Notes: generated by a model from the sequence alone, not told the origin. Positions 8,002-17,430 are shown, counted from the stretch's first letter. The stretch is 64,000 nt of DNA from an uncultured Bacillota bacterium (GCA_900551705.1 URWY01000002.1:26574-90573); one strand, 5' to 3'. A program made the numbers and translations.

Positions 8002-8376
8002 TTAAAAATCAAATGAGTTATTTTTTTGCATCTTAGGTGTCATTCTAGATGTACGACGAATTGCTTCACGAATTTCAGCAGTTTTCTCTGGATTTAATTC
8101 AACAATTTCATTAATATATGCTTTTGTTTCTGAAACCAATGCAACTACTTCTTGCTTAGAATTTGGCAATGCAAGCCATTTATTCCAATCAATAGAGCAC
8201 AAACCGTTTAATTGATAAGTAAATAAAATGCTTATATGTTTTTGTAAATCTCTTGACAATTTAAACTTTTCTACAACTTTTTTTGCAAGTTCGGTTTGTC
8301 TATTGTATTCAGAAGTATTTTCTCTAATTTGTTCACAAGCTTGAATTGTAATAACATTATCTAATAGATTTGCCAT
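8002..8376 (-). CDS. Hypothetical protein
   Basis: A 124-residue cytoplasmic-looking protein, largely helical, with one Cys pair (QACEQ and GLCSIDW) and no recognisable motif. The ATG at 8376 has AAGGAGAG upstream, which supports translation. It converges with the preceding gene and is divergent from the small membrane-protein gene at 8525. I do not recognise the family. Confidence 0.7.
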   Translation of the reverse strand: MANLLDNVITIQACEQIRENTSEYNRQTELAKKVVEKFKLSRDLQKHISILFTYQLNGLCSIDWNKWLALPNSKQEVVALVSETKAYINEIVELNPEKTAEIREAIRRTSRMTPKMQKNNSFDF

Positions 8377-8524
8377 AGTTCTCTCCTTAATATTTCATGG
8401 TTATTATAAAGCATATAAAACCACTTGTCAATATGTTTTGTCAAAAATTTTTTCAATTTTTTGTAAAATTAGGGTTGTATTTTACTCACTTATATTGTAT
8501 AATAAACTCAATAAAGAGGTGAAT

Positions 8525-8758
8525 ATGCAATATTTATTAAGTTTTAGCGATTTCTGGGCAAAAGTTCAATTGTTTTTCCATGAAATGAACCAGGTAGTCA
8601 AAATTTTAATTATTTCAGTTTTACTTGTAGTTGCCTTGCTTTGCCTTATCAGGTTTTTAAAACCAAAATACTCAGCAGATAAAAATAAGCTCAGAATATT
8701 CCCATTAATTTTATTTGCAATATTCCTAGGTCTTGCCTGCTTTGTAATTTTCATTTAA
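8525..8758 (+). CDS. Small two-helix membrane protein
   Basis: A 77-residue protein with two predicted membrane helices (about residues 25-45 and 58-77) joined by a short basic loop (LKPKYSADKNKLR). A promoter TTGTAT-17-TATAAT lies upstream and the ATG at 8525 follows GAGGTG. It is followed by secG on the same strand, which has its own -10 box, so a shared function is not implied. Function unknown. Confidence 0.7.
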   Translation: MQYLLSFSDFWAKVQLFFHEMNQVVKILIISVLLVVALLCLIRFLKPKYSADKNKLRIFPLILFAIFLGLACFVIFI

Positions 8759-8821
8759 TTGTAAAAATCGTTTGCAATTTAATATTTTTATGCTATAATA
8801 CCCAAGTTTAAAGGAGATTTT

Positions 8822-9130
8822 ATGTTTAATTTTATGTTAGATTCATTGCCACCAGATTGGATCGTTGCTTCATTCCCAATTATCAGATATGTATTAATGT
8901 TCATAATCGCAGCAGCAGCTATCGTTTTAATTATAGTAACACTTATGCAAGAACATGATGATAACGGAAGCGCAAATGTTATCACTGGTGCATCAGAAAG
9001 TTATTACACACAAAACAAAGGCGAAACAACACAAGGCAAATTGAAAAAAGTTACAATCGCTATGGCTTCAATTATTGCAATTTCAATCGTTCTTTTCTTT
9101 GTAACTTTGCTTGTATACGCTGGCGCTTAG
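8822..9130 (+). CDS. secG: Preprotein translocase subunit SecG
   Basis: A 102-residue SecG, the small third subunit of the SecYEG channel. Two membrane helices (about residues 22-44 and 78-98) flank a loop with the SecG-typical LMQEHDDNGSANVITG and a Tyr/Thr/Gly-rich segment. The ATG at 8822 follows AAAGGAG at good spacing, and TTGCAA-16-TATAAT lies upstream. Slightly longer than the usual 75-90 residues because of its N-terminus. Confidence 0.9.
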   Translation: MFNFMLDSLPPDWIVASFPIIRYVLMFIIAAAAIVLIIVTLMQEHDDNGSANVITGASESYYTQNKGETTQGKLKKVTIAMASIIAISIVLFFVTLLVYAGA

Positions 9131-9144
9131 AAAGAATCAAAAAT

Positions 9145-9172
9145 AAAACTAGCCGAATTGGCTAGTTTTTTT
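9145..9172. terminator. Bidirectional terminator secG / cdd
   Basis: Arms AACTAGCC (9147-9154) and GGCTAGTT (9160-9167) with flanking A and T runs serve the two convergent genes. Confidence 0.8.
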
Positions 9173-9554
9173 ATAACTTAAAATGATGTGTAAGAAGTTC
9201 GCTTGCTTTATAAACTTGATAATCACTTGGCGACCTAGCAACTATTACATCCATATCGGCGTTAAATTCAACAATTAATTGCCTGCACATTCCGCACGGA
9301 AAACAATATTCGCTCAAATCGCCACCAATTATTGCTATGGCCACAAAATCTTTTTCACCTTCGCTTACCGCTTTGCAAATTGTTGTCCTTTCCGCACAAC
9401 TTGAAACCGGATATGACGAATTTTCAACATTGCAACCCGTAAACACTTTTCCGTTTTTACAAAGAACTGCCGCTCCAACTTTAAAATTTGAATAAGGTGC
9501 GTAAGCATATTTTTGTGCGTTTATTGCTTGTTCAATAAGTTTTGAATATTCCAT
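9171..9554 (-). CDS. cdd: Cytidine deaminase
   Basis: Deaminates cytidine and deoxycytidine in pyrimidine salvage. The 127-residue product has the tetrameric-type active site: NVENSSYPVSSCAERTTIC supplies the first zinc Cys and the catalytic Glu, and FPCGMCRQ supplies the other two zinc Cys. The N-terminal YAPYSNFKVGAAVL is also typical. The ATG at 9554 follows AAGGGGA; an upstream in-frame start adds an unconserved peptide. Stand-alone gene. Confidence 0.96.
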   Translation of the reverse strand: MEYSKLIEQAINAQKYAYAPYSNFKVGAAVLCKNGKVFTGCNVENSSYPVSSCAERTTICKAVSEGEKDFVAIAIIGGDLSEYCFPCGMCRQLIVEFNADMDVIVARSPSDYQVYKASELLTHHFKL

Positions 9555-9750
9555 ATCATTCCCCTTATTTTTATAATAACCAATTTTCGTCACTTTACAA
9601 AATAAATTATAGCAAAAAAACTAGGCTTATAACCTAGTCTTTTATTGAGCAAATAGAAATTCAATATCTGTTTTAGTTGTCAAATTAACATTTTAAAAAA
9701 CTGTAAAGTCCGAAAAAACAAAAAAACTCAGCGTTGATGCCGAGTTTATT
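9555..9750. other. Non-coding stretch between cdd and tRNA-Asn
   Basis: No convincing gene. It holds the likely cdd promoter region (TATAAT-like sequences near 9610 on the minus strand) and a symmetric hairpin ACTAGG/CCTAGT at about 9620-9638 followed on the minus strand by seven T residues. A TTGACA on the minus strand (9678-9683) has no good -10 partner, so I do not call a transcript. Confidence 0.5.
9718..9746 (-). terminator. Terminator of tRNA-Asn
   Basis: Arms at 9739-9746 and 9725-9732 pair over 8 bp with one G-U and are followed on the minus strand by a T run. Confidence 0.75.
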
Positions 9751-9825
9751 TGGCGCCCCCTGTAAGATTCGAACTTACGACCTATCGGTTAACAGCCGAG
9801 TGCTCCACCGCTGAGCTAAGGAGGC
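9751..9825 (-). tRNA. tRNA-Asn (GTT)
   Basis: A cloverleaf folds on the minus strand: acceptor GCCTCCT/AGGGGGC, a D-arm with AGCTCAG, an anticodon loop with GTT, a T-arm with TTCGAAT, discriminator G and an encoded CCA. A terminator follows. Confidence 0.95.
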
Positions 9826-9903
9826 ATATTTCATGCTTGCATGGAGCATTTTAATACATTTCTGCGCCCATGTCAAGCATTTTATGAAAATATTTTTTAT
9901 TTT

Positions 9904-11145
9904 TTAACTTCTTTTTCTCAAACTCTCTTGAACTGCATTTTTCCAATCTTCGGTTGCTGGAATAAATTGACCTGTTGCTGTTCTAATTTGAGTTCCCGTG
10001 GCAGTTGTTGTCAAGTCCATATTTGATGCATTAAATCCATAGATTGTTACTGTCATTTTGATTTCACTGGTCAAATAACTTTGGTCTTTTGCCAAAAATC
10101 CAATTAAAACTGAATATGGATCTTCGCCTTTCGCAAGAACATTTGTGAAATAAATATATTTGCCATTTTCTTTTGCAAGGTCGACATATATTTGATTTCC
10201 TGGCAAGCCATCAAGTTGCCCGTTTGCTATTTCGTTAATATTTGACACATTGTATATATCAGATTTATGAGTTTCGTCAAGCCTAATGAAAAATTTACTT
10301 GATATGTCATTTCCTGCTGCATCAGTGAATTTGACTGACATTGCAAAACTTGTATAGCCTGCAAAACTTGAACTCAATGGGTTTTCAATCGTAATTGCCT
10401 TTTTAAAAGTAACAATGTTACCCGTCACTTCTTCCGAATAAATTGAGTGCTCTATTTGCGTTACCGCTGGCACTGCATCAAAAGTTAAATCGTATTTTGC
10501 TTCAACTTTTTGCTCTGCTGGCCAGAAAATGATAATTATCAAAGCAATAACAAGCAAAAGTACAACTGCGGACATCGCATAAGTTGCATTTCTGATACGG
10601 CGTTGTTTCCTTTGGTTTAACTCTTCAACGCTCATCGCTTTTTCAACGACATTCAAGTTTTTGTCGTCAACTTTTTCTTTCGCTAGGTTTTCAGCATTCT
10701 CCGCCGCTGCCGCATCTGGTTTTTTAGGCGCTGCTTTTGGTGGCTCTGGCTTTGTTGGTTTTGTGTTTTCCGCCTTCGCGACTTCTGGTTTAGCGGGTTT
10801 TACTTGCTCAGGTTCTATTTCCTTTGGAGTTTCAACTTTTTGCGCTTTTTCAGGTTTAGGTGCAGCGTTTGGAGTTTCTTTCTTTGGAGCAGATTTAGGC
10901 GCGGCTTTTGGCATATCCGCCTTTGGTGCTGCTTTTGGAGCGGTTTTTGGAGCAGTAGGCTTTTGTGGAGCATCTGCTTTTGGCGCTGCCTTTGGTTTTG
11001 GTGGTTGAACAGGAGGTTGAGGTGACTTTGGCGCTGCTGGCTTAGGTGCTGCCACAGGCTTTTGAGGTGGTTTTGGTGCAGCCGCTTGAACTGGTGGTTT
11101 ACCAGGTGCTTTTGGCGGCATTTTATTTTCCATATTTTCAGCCAT
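9904..11145 (-). CDS. Membrane protein with Pro/Ala/Lys-rich cytoplasmic tail and exported domain
   Basis: A 413-residue protein in three parts. Residues 1-155 are low complexity, made of Pro-Ala-Lys repeats such as KPPQKPVAAPKP and APKAAPKA. A basic stretch (NQRKQRRIRN) precedes one membrane helix near residues 190-212. About 200 residues outside the membrane follow, predicted to be beta-rich, with no Cys. The ATG at 11145 follows GGGGGAT. The topology suggests a cytoplasmic tail and an external domain. I do not recognise the external domain; a role at the envelope or wall is inferred from topology only. It is divergent from a polysaccharide deacetylase gene. Confidence 0.8.
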   Translation of the reverse strand: MAENMENKMPPKAPGKPPVQAAAPKPPQKPVAAPKPAAPKSPQPPVQPPKPKAAPKADAPQKPTAPKTAPKAAPKADMPKAAPKSAPKKETPNAAPKPEKAQKVETPKEIEPEQVKPAKPEVAKAENTKPTKPEPPKAAPKKPDAAAAENAENLAKEKVDDKNLNVVEKAMSVEELNQRKQRRIRNATYAMSAVVLLLVIALIIIIFWPAEQKVEAKYDLTFDAVPAVTQIEHSIYSEEVTGNIVTFKKAITIENPLSSSFAGYTSFAMSVKFTDAAGNDISSKFFIRLDETHKSDIYNVSNINEIANGQLDGLPGNQIYVDLAKENGKYIYFTNVLAKGEDPYSVLIGFLAKDQSYLTSEIKMTVTIYGFNASNMDLTTTATGTQIRTATGQFIPATEDWKNAVQESLRKRS

Positions 11146-11252
11146 ATAAATCCCCCTTTTATCTTTTTCTTAATTTTACAAAATTAAAATTGTTTTGTCT
11201 ACTAATTTTAACAAAATTGAATATATACGCCCAAATTCTTCAAAATAAAACT

Positions 11253-12449
11253 ATGAGAAGTTTTATAATTACTTTAATATTTATAAGCGTTGTTGGCGTG
11301 CTGTTTGCCCTTCCGCTCACAATAAATTCGTTCATTAGCGATAGTCCGCTTTACAAAGAAGAAAAGCAAGAAATCATCGACCATGAATACACAAACGAAG
11401 AAAATGCAGATTTTGGGCAAATCAAAAGCGTTCAAAAAGTTGAAAAAGTGCCTTATTATGGACAAATTGAGCATATATTCACCCACTGCTTAATCGCTTA
11501 TCCAAAACTTGCATTTGACAATAGCAATCCAATGGCTTACAACTACGCTCGCGATTGCATTACATCAACAGAATTTTTAAACTTATTAAACGAACTTTAC
11601 AAAAACAACTATGTTCTTATTAATATAAACACGCTTTTTACAAATAAAAATGGAAAAATAGAAAAATGTAAAATTTATGTTCCAAAAGGTAAAAAACCGC
11701 TGGTTATGTCGTTTGACGATGTCGTTTACGACCATAGGAAAATGAAAAACGGAATGGTTGATAAAATAGCAATAAACGCTAACGGCAAAGTTGTGAGTGA
11801 AACATTTGAAAATTGGCAAAACGGCAGCGGAAAACTTGTTCAAAGTTATACAAGTGAATTTATTTCGATTTTGGATAAATTTGTTGAAAAACACCCAGAT
11901 TTTAGCATAGATGGCGCAAAAGGAACGATTTGTTTAACTGGATTTGACGGCGTTTTAGGCTATAGGACATCATCAAATAACACTGAAAATCGAGAAAGCG
12001 AAATTGAAAAAGCCAAGAAAGTTGTTCAAAAACTTAAAAATAATGGCTGGACTTTTGCTTGCCATTCCTACGGACATTATCACATGAACAAAATAACTGA
12101 CGAAAAATTTAAAGAAGAAATTGCACTTTGGCAATCGGAAGTTGAACCTATAATTGGCAAAACAAAGATTTATGTCTACCCTTATGGCGAATGGCAACTC
12201 AACAACAATGACAACAGTTTCACAAACAAACATCAGATGTTAATAAATGCTGGATTTGAATTATATTGCGGCGTTGGAAGCAAACAATTTTTTGGCTATT
12301 TACCATTAAATCAAACAGCAAACAAAACGCTTTTCATGGACAGAATACCAATCGATGGTTACAGTTTGGAAAACAACCAAAAATATCTATCTCGAATTTT
12401 CGATGCTGACAAAGTCATTGATTATAAGTCAAGAAAAAATTTTGCATAA
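11253..12449 (+). CDS. Polysaccharide deacetylase (NodB-type), membrane-anchored
   Basis: A 398-residue carbohydrate esterase family 4-type protein that would remove N-acetyl groups from peptidoglycan or another surface glycan. An N-terminal helix (residues 1-25) acts as signal or anchor. The NodB domain has the metal/catalytic Asp pair in VMSFDDVVYD (about residue 155), the HxxxH metal site in CHSYGHYH (about residue 272), and VYPYGEW. It is longer than a minimal NodB domain because of its N-terminal extension and an insert before HSYGH. The ATG at 11253 lies 6 nt after a weak -10 (CAAAAT) with no Shine-Dalgarno site. Confidence 0.88.
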   Translation: MRSFIITLIFISVVGVLFALPLTINSFISDSPLYKEEKQEIIDHEYTNEENADFGQIKSVQKVEKVPYYGQIEHIFTHCLIAYPKLAFDNSNPMAYNYARDCITSTEFLNLLNELYKNNYVLININTLFTNKNGKIEKCKIYVPKGKKPLVMSFDDVVYDHRKMKNGMVDKIAINANGKVVSETFENWQNGSGKLVQSYTSEFISILDKFVEKHPDFSIDGAKGTICLTGFDGVLGYRTSSNNTENRESEIEKAKKVVQKLKNNGWTFACHSYGHYHMNKITDEKFKEEIALWQSEVEPIIGKTKIYVYPYGEWQLNNNDNSFTNKHQMLINAGFELYCGVGSKQFFGYLPLNQTANKTLFMDRIPIDGYSLENNQKYLSRIFDADKVIDYKSRKNFA

Positions 12450-12471
12450 AAAAACCGCTTTAAAAGCGGCT
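12447..12471 (-). terminator. Terminator of acpP
   Basis: A hairpin with arms CCGCTT/AAGCGG (12455-12469) is followed on the minus strand by seven T residues. It may also act weakly on the plus strand. Confidence 0.75.
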
Positions 12472-12476
12472 TAAAA

Positions 12477-12707
12477 TTATTTCTTATTTGCTTCGATATA
12501 ATTGATTATATCTCCAACGGTTTTTAAATTCATTGCATCTTCGTCTGGAATTGAAAGACCAAATTCTTCTTCAACAAGCATTAACATTTCTACCATATCA
12601 AGTGAGTCTGCACCCAAATCTTCAATTAATTTAGCGTTTAATTGAACCTTGTCTTTTGAAATGTTAAGTTGAGATGCAAGCATTTCAATAACTTTTTCTG
12701 AAACCAT
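12477..12707 (-). CDS. acpP: Acyl carrier protein
   Basis: A 76-residue acyl carrier protein for fatty acid synthesis. The phosphopantetheine attachment Ser sits in LGADSLDMVEM near residue 36, followed by the acidic recognition helix and the PDEDA loop. Length and acidity are typical. The ATG at 12707 follows TTGGAGG at good spacing; an upstream in-frame extension has no support. No other fatty acid gene is adjacent. Confidence 0.96.
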   Translation of the reverse strand: MVSEKVIEMLASQLNISKDKVQLNAKLIEDLGADSLDMVEMLMLVEEEFGLSIPDEDAMNLKTVGDIINYIEANKK

Positions 12708-12771
12708 TTTTTCCTCCAAATAATATTTTACTTGCATAGTGTAACATATATTCAAAAGTTTTCAAACTAAT

Positions 12772-12800
12772 TTTACAAATATAAAATTTTGTGTTAATAT
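12772..12800 (+). promoter_or_regulatory. Promoter of nth, leaderless type
   Basis: TTTACA (12772-12777), a 17-nt spacer and TAATAT (12795-12800). The nth ATG is 6 nt downstream with no Shine-Dalgarno site. Confidence 0.65.
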
Positions 12801-12806
12801 CAAATC

Positions 12807-13454
12807 ATGAGCGACAAAAAACAGATTCTTGAAATTCTAAAAAATAAATTTCCAGCGGCAGATTGCGAATTGCATTTTAACAACAATTATGAACTTATTG
12901 TTGCTGTTATTTTGTCCGCGCAATGCACAGATAAACGCGTTAATCTTGTCACTCCTAACCTATTTAAAAAATATCCAACTGTTAAAGATTTGGCAAATGC
13001 TGACGAACAAGAACTAAAAAATATTATTCATAGTTGCGGATTTTACAACAATAAATCAAAAAATTTAATCGCTATGGCAAAAGATGTTTGCCAAAAATTT
13101 GGCGGAGAAATTCCATCAGATTATGACGATTTAATATCCCTAAGTGGTGTTGGAAGAAAAACTGCGAATGTTGTTATGGCTGTCGGCTTTGGAAAAGATG
13201 CAATCGCAGTTGACACGCATGTTTTCAGAGTTTCAAATAGGCTTGGAATAAAAAGCAAAAACCCTTTAGAATGTGAAAAACAACTTCAAAAAATTTTTGA
13301 CCAAAAAGATTGGACGCATCTTCACTATTTATTAGTGCTGTTTGGAAGATATTATTGCAAGGCAATTAAGCCAGAATGTTCAAACTGCGAACTTAAAGAA
13401 TTTTGCAAATATAATAAAAATTTGCAAAAAATGGAGAAAAATAGCAAAAAATAG
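12807..13454 (+). CDS. nth: Endonuclease III (DNA glycosylase / AP lyase)
   Basis: Excises oxidised pyrimidines and cuts the abasic site. The 215-residue protein has the helix-hairpin-helix LSGVGRKTANVVMAVGFG (about residues 112-129) with the catalytic Lys, the Asp in VDTHVFRVSNRLG, and the 4Fe-4S ligands in CKAIKPECSNCELKEFC with spacing C-x6-C-x2-C-x5-C. Length is standard. The start at 12807 is set by the promoter geometry. A terminator follows. Confidence 0.97.
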   Translation: MSDKKQILEILKNKFPAADCELHFNNNYELIVAVILSAQCTDKRVNLVTPNLFKKYPTVKDLANADEQELKNIIHSCGFYNNKSKNLIAMAKDVCQKFGGEIPSDYDDLISLSGVGRKTANVVMAVGFGKDAIAVDTHVFRVSNRLGIKSKNPLECEKQLQKIFDQKDWTHLHYLLVLFGRYYCKAIKPECSNCELKEFCKYNKNLQKMEKNSKK

Positions 13455-13519
13455 TTGTTTTTTATAAATTTCTTTGCTATTCTCTTAAAGAAAATTGAAA
13501 TATCCAATTTTCCTGGTTT

Positions 13520-13559
13520 GCGAAATTACTTTTGCGGGTTGCAGTAATTTCGCTTTTTT
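13520..13559 (+). terminator. Terminator after nth
   Basis: An 11-bp stem (13520-13530 with 13543-13553) and a T run. It lies 66 nt after the nth stop and 59 nt before the obg start. Confidence 0.85.
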
Positions 13560-13617
13560 AATTGATATTTTATTGTAATATGTGTTATACTTTTATAGAA
13601 AATTCAATGAGGTTTAT

Positions 13618-14895
13618 ATGTTTTTAGATAAAGTTAAAATCAAAATTCAAGCAGGAAATGGCGGCGATGGCGCTGTTTCTTTTCATAGAACAAAATTAAC
13701 AATGAATGGCGGACCAGATGGCGGCAATGGCGGTAAAGGCGGCGATATAATTTTTGTTGCAAAAAACGACTTGAACACCCTTTACTCTTTCAAATTCCAA
13801 AAAAAATTCAAGGCTGGCGATGGCGAGCGTGGTGGCAAACAACTTTGCCAAGGTAAAGACGGCGAAGATGTTATCATTCCAGTTCCATGCGGAACAATAA
13901 TCAAAGATGCCGAAACAGAAAAAGTTCTTGCCGACTTAACTAAAGAAAACGAAAAAGTTAGAATTTTGCGTGGTGGCAATGGCGGTCGTGGCAACAATTT
14001 TTACGCAACTCCAACAAGGCAAGCGCCACACTTTTCTCAAAGCGGAGAAAGAACAAAACAATATGAAGTTGTTTTGGAATTAAAAACAATCGCCGATGTC
14101 GGCTTGGTTGGCTATCCAAATGTTGGCAAATCAACTCTCCTGTCCGTTATAACAAATGCAAGGCCAAAAATTGCAAACTATCATTTCACAACACTCACAC
14201 CTAACCTTGGCGTGGTTGATTATTTTGGAAACACTTTCGTTCTTGCAGACATTCCAGGGCTCATTGAAGGCGCAAGCGAAGGCGTTGGCTTAGGGCACGA
14301 ATTTTTAAAGCATGTCGAACGCGTAAGGCTTATTCTTCACATGATAGACATTTCAGGCTTTGAAGGTAGAGAACCTTTTGAAGACTATGAGAACATAAAT
14401 CGCGAACTTAAAAATTACAGCGAAAAACTTGCTTCTCTTAAACAAATCATCGTTTTCACAAAATGCGATTTGCTTCCAAATGATGTTTTAAACGAAAAAA
14501 TTGCAGATTTTAAATCAAAATTGAATGACAAAAACGCTATTATTTTAACAATTTCTTCAATCACCAGCCTTGGTCTTGACGAACTTAAAAAGACAATCTG
14601 GGAAAACATCAAAGATATTCCAAAACCAACTCCAATGGAAATTGAACTTGAAGAACTAGACAAACGCGACACATCAAGTTTGACAATCACAATTGAAGAA
14701 GACGGCGCTTATAGGCTTGAAGGCGGACTCATTGACAATCTTTCTCGCGGCATAATCTTAGACGATATGGAAAGTTTTGCTTACTTCCAAAAACGCTTAA
14801 AACAAGACGGAATTTTAGATAAATTAAAAGAATATGGCGCACAAGACGGCGACACAATTCGAATTAAAGACATTGAATTTACAATGGTAGATTAA
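13618..14895 (+). CDS. obgE: GTPase Obg/CgtA
   Basis: An essential ribosome-associated GTPase involved in 50S assembly and stress response. The 425-residue product has the glycine-rich Obg domain (residues 1-158, with NGGPDGGNGGKGGD), the G domain with GYPNVGKST, DIPGLIEGA and FTKCD, and a C-terminal OCT domain ending in IRIKDIEFTMVD. The ATG at 13618 follows GAGG and matches the conserved MFLDKVKI start. In many Bacillota obg sits after rpmA; here it stands alone with its own terminator. Confidence 0.98.
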   Translation: MFLDKVKIKIQAGNGGDGAVSFHRTKLTMNGGPDGGNGGKGGDIIFVAKNDLNTLYSFKFQKKFKAGDGERGGKQLCQGKDGEDVIIPVPCGTIIKDAETEKVLADLTKENEKVRILRGGNGGRGNNFYATPTRQAPHFSQSGERTKQYEVVLELKTIADVGLVGYPNVGKSTLLSVITNARPKIANYHFTTLTPNLGVVDYFGNTFVLADIPGLIEGASEGVGLGHEFLKHVERVRLILHMIDISGFEGREPFEDYENINRELKNYSEKLASLKQIIVFTKCDLLPNDVLNEKIADFKSKLNDKNAIILTISSITSLGLDELKKTIWENIKDIPKPTPMEIELEELDKRDTSSLTITIEEDGAYRLEGGLIDNLSRGIILDDMESFAYFQKRLKQDGILDKLKEYGAQDGDTIRIKDIEFTMVD

Positions 14896-14896
14896 T

Positions 14897-14925
14897 AAAA
14901 CGCTCCGAGATTTGGAGCGTTTTTA
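14897..14925 (+). terminator. Terminator after obg
   Basis: Arms AACGCTCC (14899-14906) and GGAGCGTT (14914-14921), then T residues. Confidence 0.85.
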
Positions 14926-14998
14926 AATTTGATATTGACAATCAACATAATGTATTGTATCATATAAATAAATATATACTCAAATTTAAGAGGTGCTT

Positions 14999-15772
<774 letters not shown>

Positions 15773-15785
15773 ATCACCAAATAGA

Positions 15786-16742
15786 ATGGCGTTTGTTGTT
15801 AACAATTATTCAGTTTTTGATGTTAACTATGACGGCAAAAATTTTGTTGTTAGTGCATACATGTCTGATCTCGCAGATTTAGAATACGAAAATTATGTTC
15901 AAGATAACTTATATTTAACTGAGGGTGCAACAGAACTTCTAGCAAGAATGTTCGATTGCCAATACCAAAACAAAGATTTAATTTCAATGTGTGCATATAA
16001 CATGAACACAAAATATTGCGAACTTTTGTATCGCATATATGGTGATGAATTCTTTGAAGCCTTTTTTGGACAATCAAACGAGCATCTCAGAGACTTAATG
16101 GGGCTTGAAGATGAAGAATATAATTTATTCACAGCAAATATAAACATGTTGTTAGAATCAAATTCAAAAGAAGAAATGGAAACTCTTCACTCATTGATTA
16201 TGGACACAATCATTTCATGTTTTGCAGATCACTTGATAAACAATATAATCAACAACACAGACATGTTCTTTAATTCAAGAGAAATTGAAGTAGCAATCGA
16301 AAAGTCAATTTTGGAATTTAGCACAAGTATGTATGACGGACTTGGGAACAACCCAGCATACTATCAAAAGTATTTAAGACAAAGCAGTTTGGCAAATTTA
16401 TATAACGATTGCGTAGAAGCCTTGCAAAATGTTATTCAACTTGACGAAGTCGCAAATATAATTGGCTACGAAGAAGTTGCTAAAATTCAAAATGTTGGAT
16501 ATATGTCAGAAAAGCGCGCAAAAGACTTTTATTCAGACATAAATTTCATGAACGACAACTCTTACTTCTTCACTAAAAACAATCTCACTCAAATTAATCC
16601 AACCGACTACTTGAATGGTAAAGAATTGGAAGTCTGCGATGTCAACAAACAAGAATATTTGCGCAAAAAAGCAAAATTGCCAACAATGCGACAAATGAAT
16701 ACTTGGTATCAAAATTATAACAATTCGTTAAATAAAGATTAA
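15786..16742 (+). CDS. Putative zinc metallopeptidase, C-terminal part (out of frame)
   Basis: A continuation of the peptidase in the next frame; this frame is open back through the GA tract. It carries LYLTEGATELLARMF about 42 codons after the boundary. That motif has the form expected for the Glu third ligand of gluzincin-type HExxH enzymes, and the rest (to residue 318) is helical and acidic. The first ATG at 15786 has no ribosome-binding site, so independent translation is doubtful. I annotate it as the separated 3' half of one gene, either phase-variable (currently OFF), recently broken, or miscounted in assembly. Confidence 0.7.
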   Translation: MAFVVNNYSVFDVNYDGKNFVVSAYMSDLADLEYENYVQDNLYLTEGATELLARMFDCQYQNKDLISMCAYNMNTKYCELLYRIYGDEFFEAFFGQSNEHLRDLMGLEDEEYNLFTANINMLLESNSKEEMETLHSLIMDTIISCFADHLINNIINNTDMFFNSREIEVAIEKSILEFSTSMYDGLGNNPAYYQKYLRQSSLANLYNDCVEALQNVIQLDEVANIIGYEEVAKIQNVGYMSEKRAKDFYSDINFMNDNSYFFTKNNLTQINPTDYLNGKELEVCDVNKQEYLRKKAKLPTMRQMNTWYQNYNNSLNKD

Positions 16743-16768
16743 ATAAACAGCCATTTGGCTGTTTTTTA
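16743..16768 (+). terminator. Terminator after the peptidase gene
   Basis: Arms AACAGCC (16746-16752) and GGCTGTT (16757-16763), then a T run. Confidence 0.85.
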
Positions 16769-16797
16769 TTTACATAATGCATAATAAATGCTATAAT
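16769..16797 (+). promoter_or_regulatory. Promoter of the RdgB-like gene, leaderless type
   Basis: TTTACA (16769-16774), a 17-nt spacer and a perfect TATAAT (16792-16797). The ATG is 7 nt downstream. Confidence 0.7.
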
Positions 16798-16804
16798 CAA
16801 ATAC

Positions 16805-17416
16805 ATGAAAAAAGTATTAATTGCAACCACAAATTATGGTAAATATCAAGTCTATAACGCCATTTTTAGCGAACTTGGCATCGAAACTTGCAACCTTAAC
16901 GACTTAGATTTGTCAGCCAAAATTGAAGAAAACGGCGCAAATGAACTTGAAAACGCGGTTATCAAAGCCAAAGCATATCACGAATTAACCGGACTCCCTG
17001 TCTTGTCTAACGACAGCGGTCTAATCATTAACAAATTTGCTTCAAAAGACCAGCCAAAGGAACTCGTCAGACGCTACAACGGCAAAGAACTCACCGACCA
17101 AGAACTTCTCAATGTCTACATAGAAAAACTAACAAATGTTGGCGGCAAAAGCAAAGGACATTTCGTTGTTGCCCTTGCACTTATAGACGAAAACGGCAAA
17201 CTTCACACAAAATTGTTTAACCCAAAGCGTTACTTCATTAATAAACCAAGCCTAGTAATGGTTTCAGGCATTCCTTTGTCTTCGCTTGCTTATGATAAAC
17301 ACACAAAAAAATATATGAGCGAAATGACAGCCGAAGAAATGAACACCTACGAAGGTAAAGCAATGAAAGCACAAAAGAAATTTATACAAAAAGTGTTCAA
17401 AAAAACTGGGAATTAA
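16805..17416 (+). CDS. RdgB/HAM1-like non-canonical purine NTP pyrophosphatase
   Basis: A 203-residue member of the HAM1/RdgB fold, which hydrolyses dITP, XTP and similar nucleotides to keep them out of DNA. The N-terminal ATTNYGKYQ corresponds to the family's TxNxxK phosphate-binding loop, and LPVLSNDSGL to the ADDSGL motif. The C-terminal half is divergent: it lacks the usual FGYDPxF and SHRxxA segments, having PLSSLAYDK and GKAMKAQKKF instead. Substrate range is therefore uncertain. The start is set by the leaderless-type promoter. Confidence 0.78.
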   Translation: MKKVLIATTNYGKYQVYNAIFSELGIETCNLNDLDLSAKIEENGANELENAVIKAKAYHELTGLPVLSNDSGLIINKFASKDQPKELVRRYNGKELTDQELLNVYIEKLTNVGGKSKGHFVVALALIDENGKLHTKLFNPKRYFINKPSLVMVSGIPLSSLAYDKHTKKYMSEMTAEEMNTYEGKAMKAQKKFIQKVFKKTGN

Positions 17417-17430
17417 TCCAGTTTTTTTAA
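17402..17430. terminator. Bidirectional terminator overlapping the RdgB-like stop codon
   Basis: Arms AACTGG (17404-17409) and CCAGTT (17418-17423) enclose the TAA stop of the upstream gene. T and A runs flank both sides. Confidence 0.75.

Noticed and set aside
9617..9690. Possible small RNA between cdd and tRNA-Asn
   Set aside because: A TTGACA and a terminator-like hairpin exist on the minus strand, but no -10 box at a usable distance was found.
10661..11025. Gly/Phe/Trp-rich frames opposite the Pro/Ala/Lys-rich gene
   Set aside because: They are shadows of the low-complexity coding strand, without start signals.
15786..16742. The downstream half of the split peptidase as an independent gene
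   Set aside because: Its first ATG has no ribosome-binding site, and the frame is open back through the GA tract, so it fits better as part of one gene.
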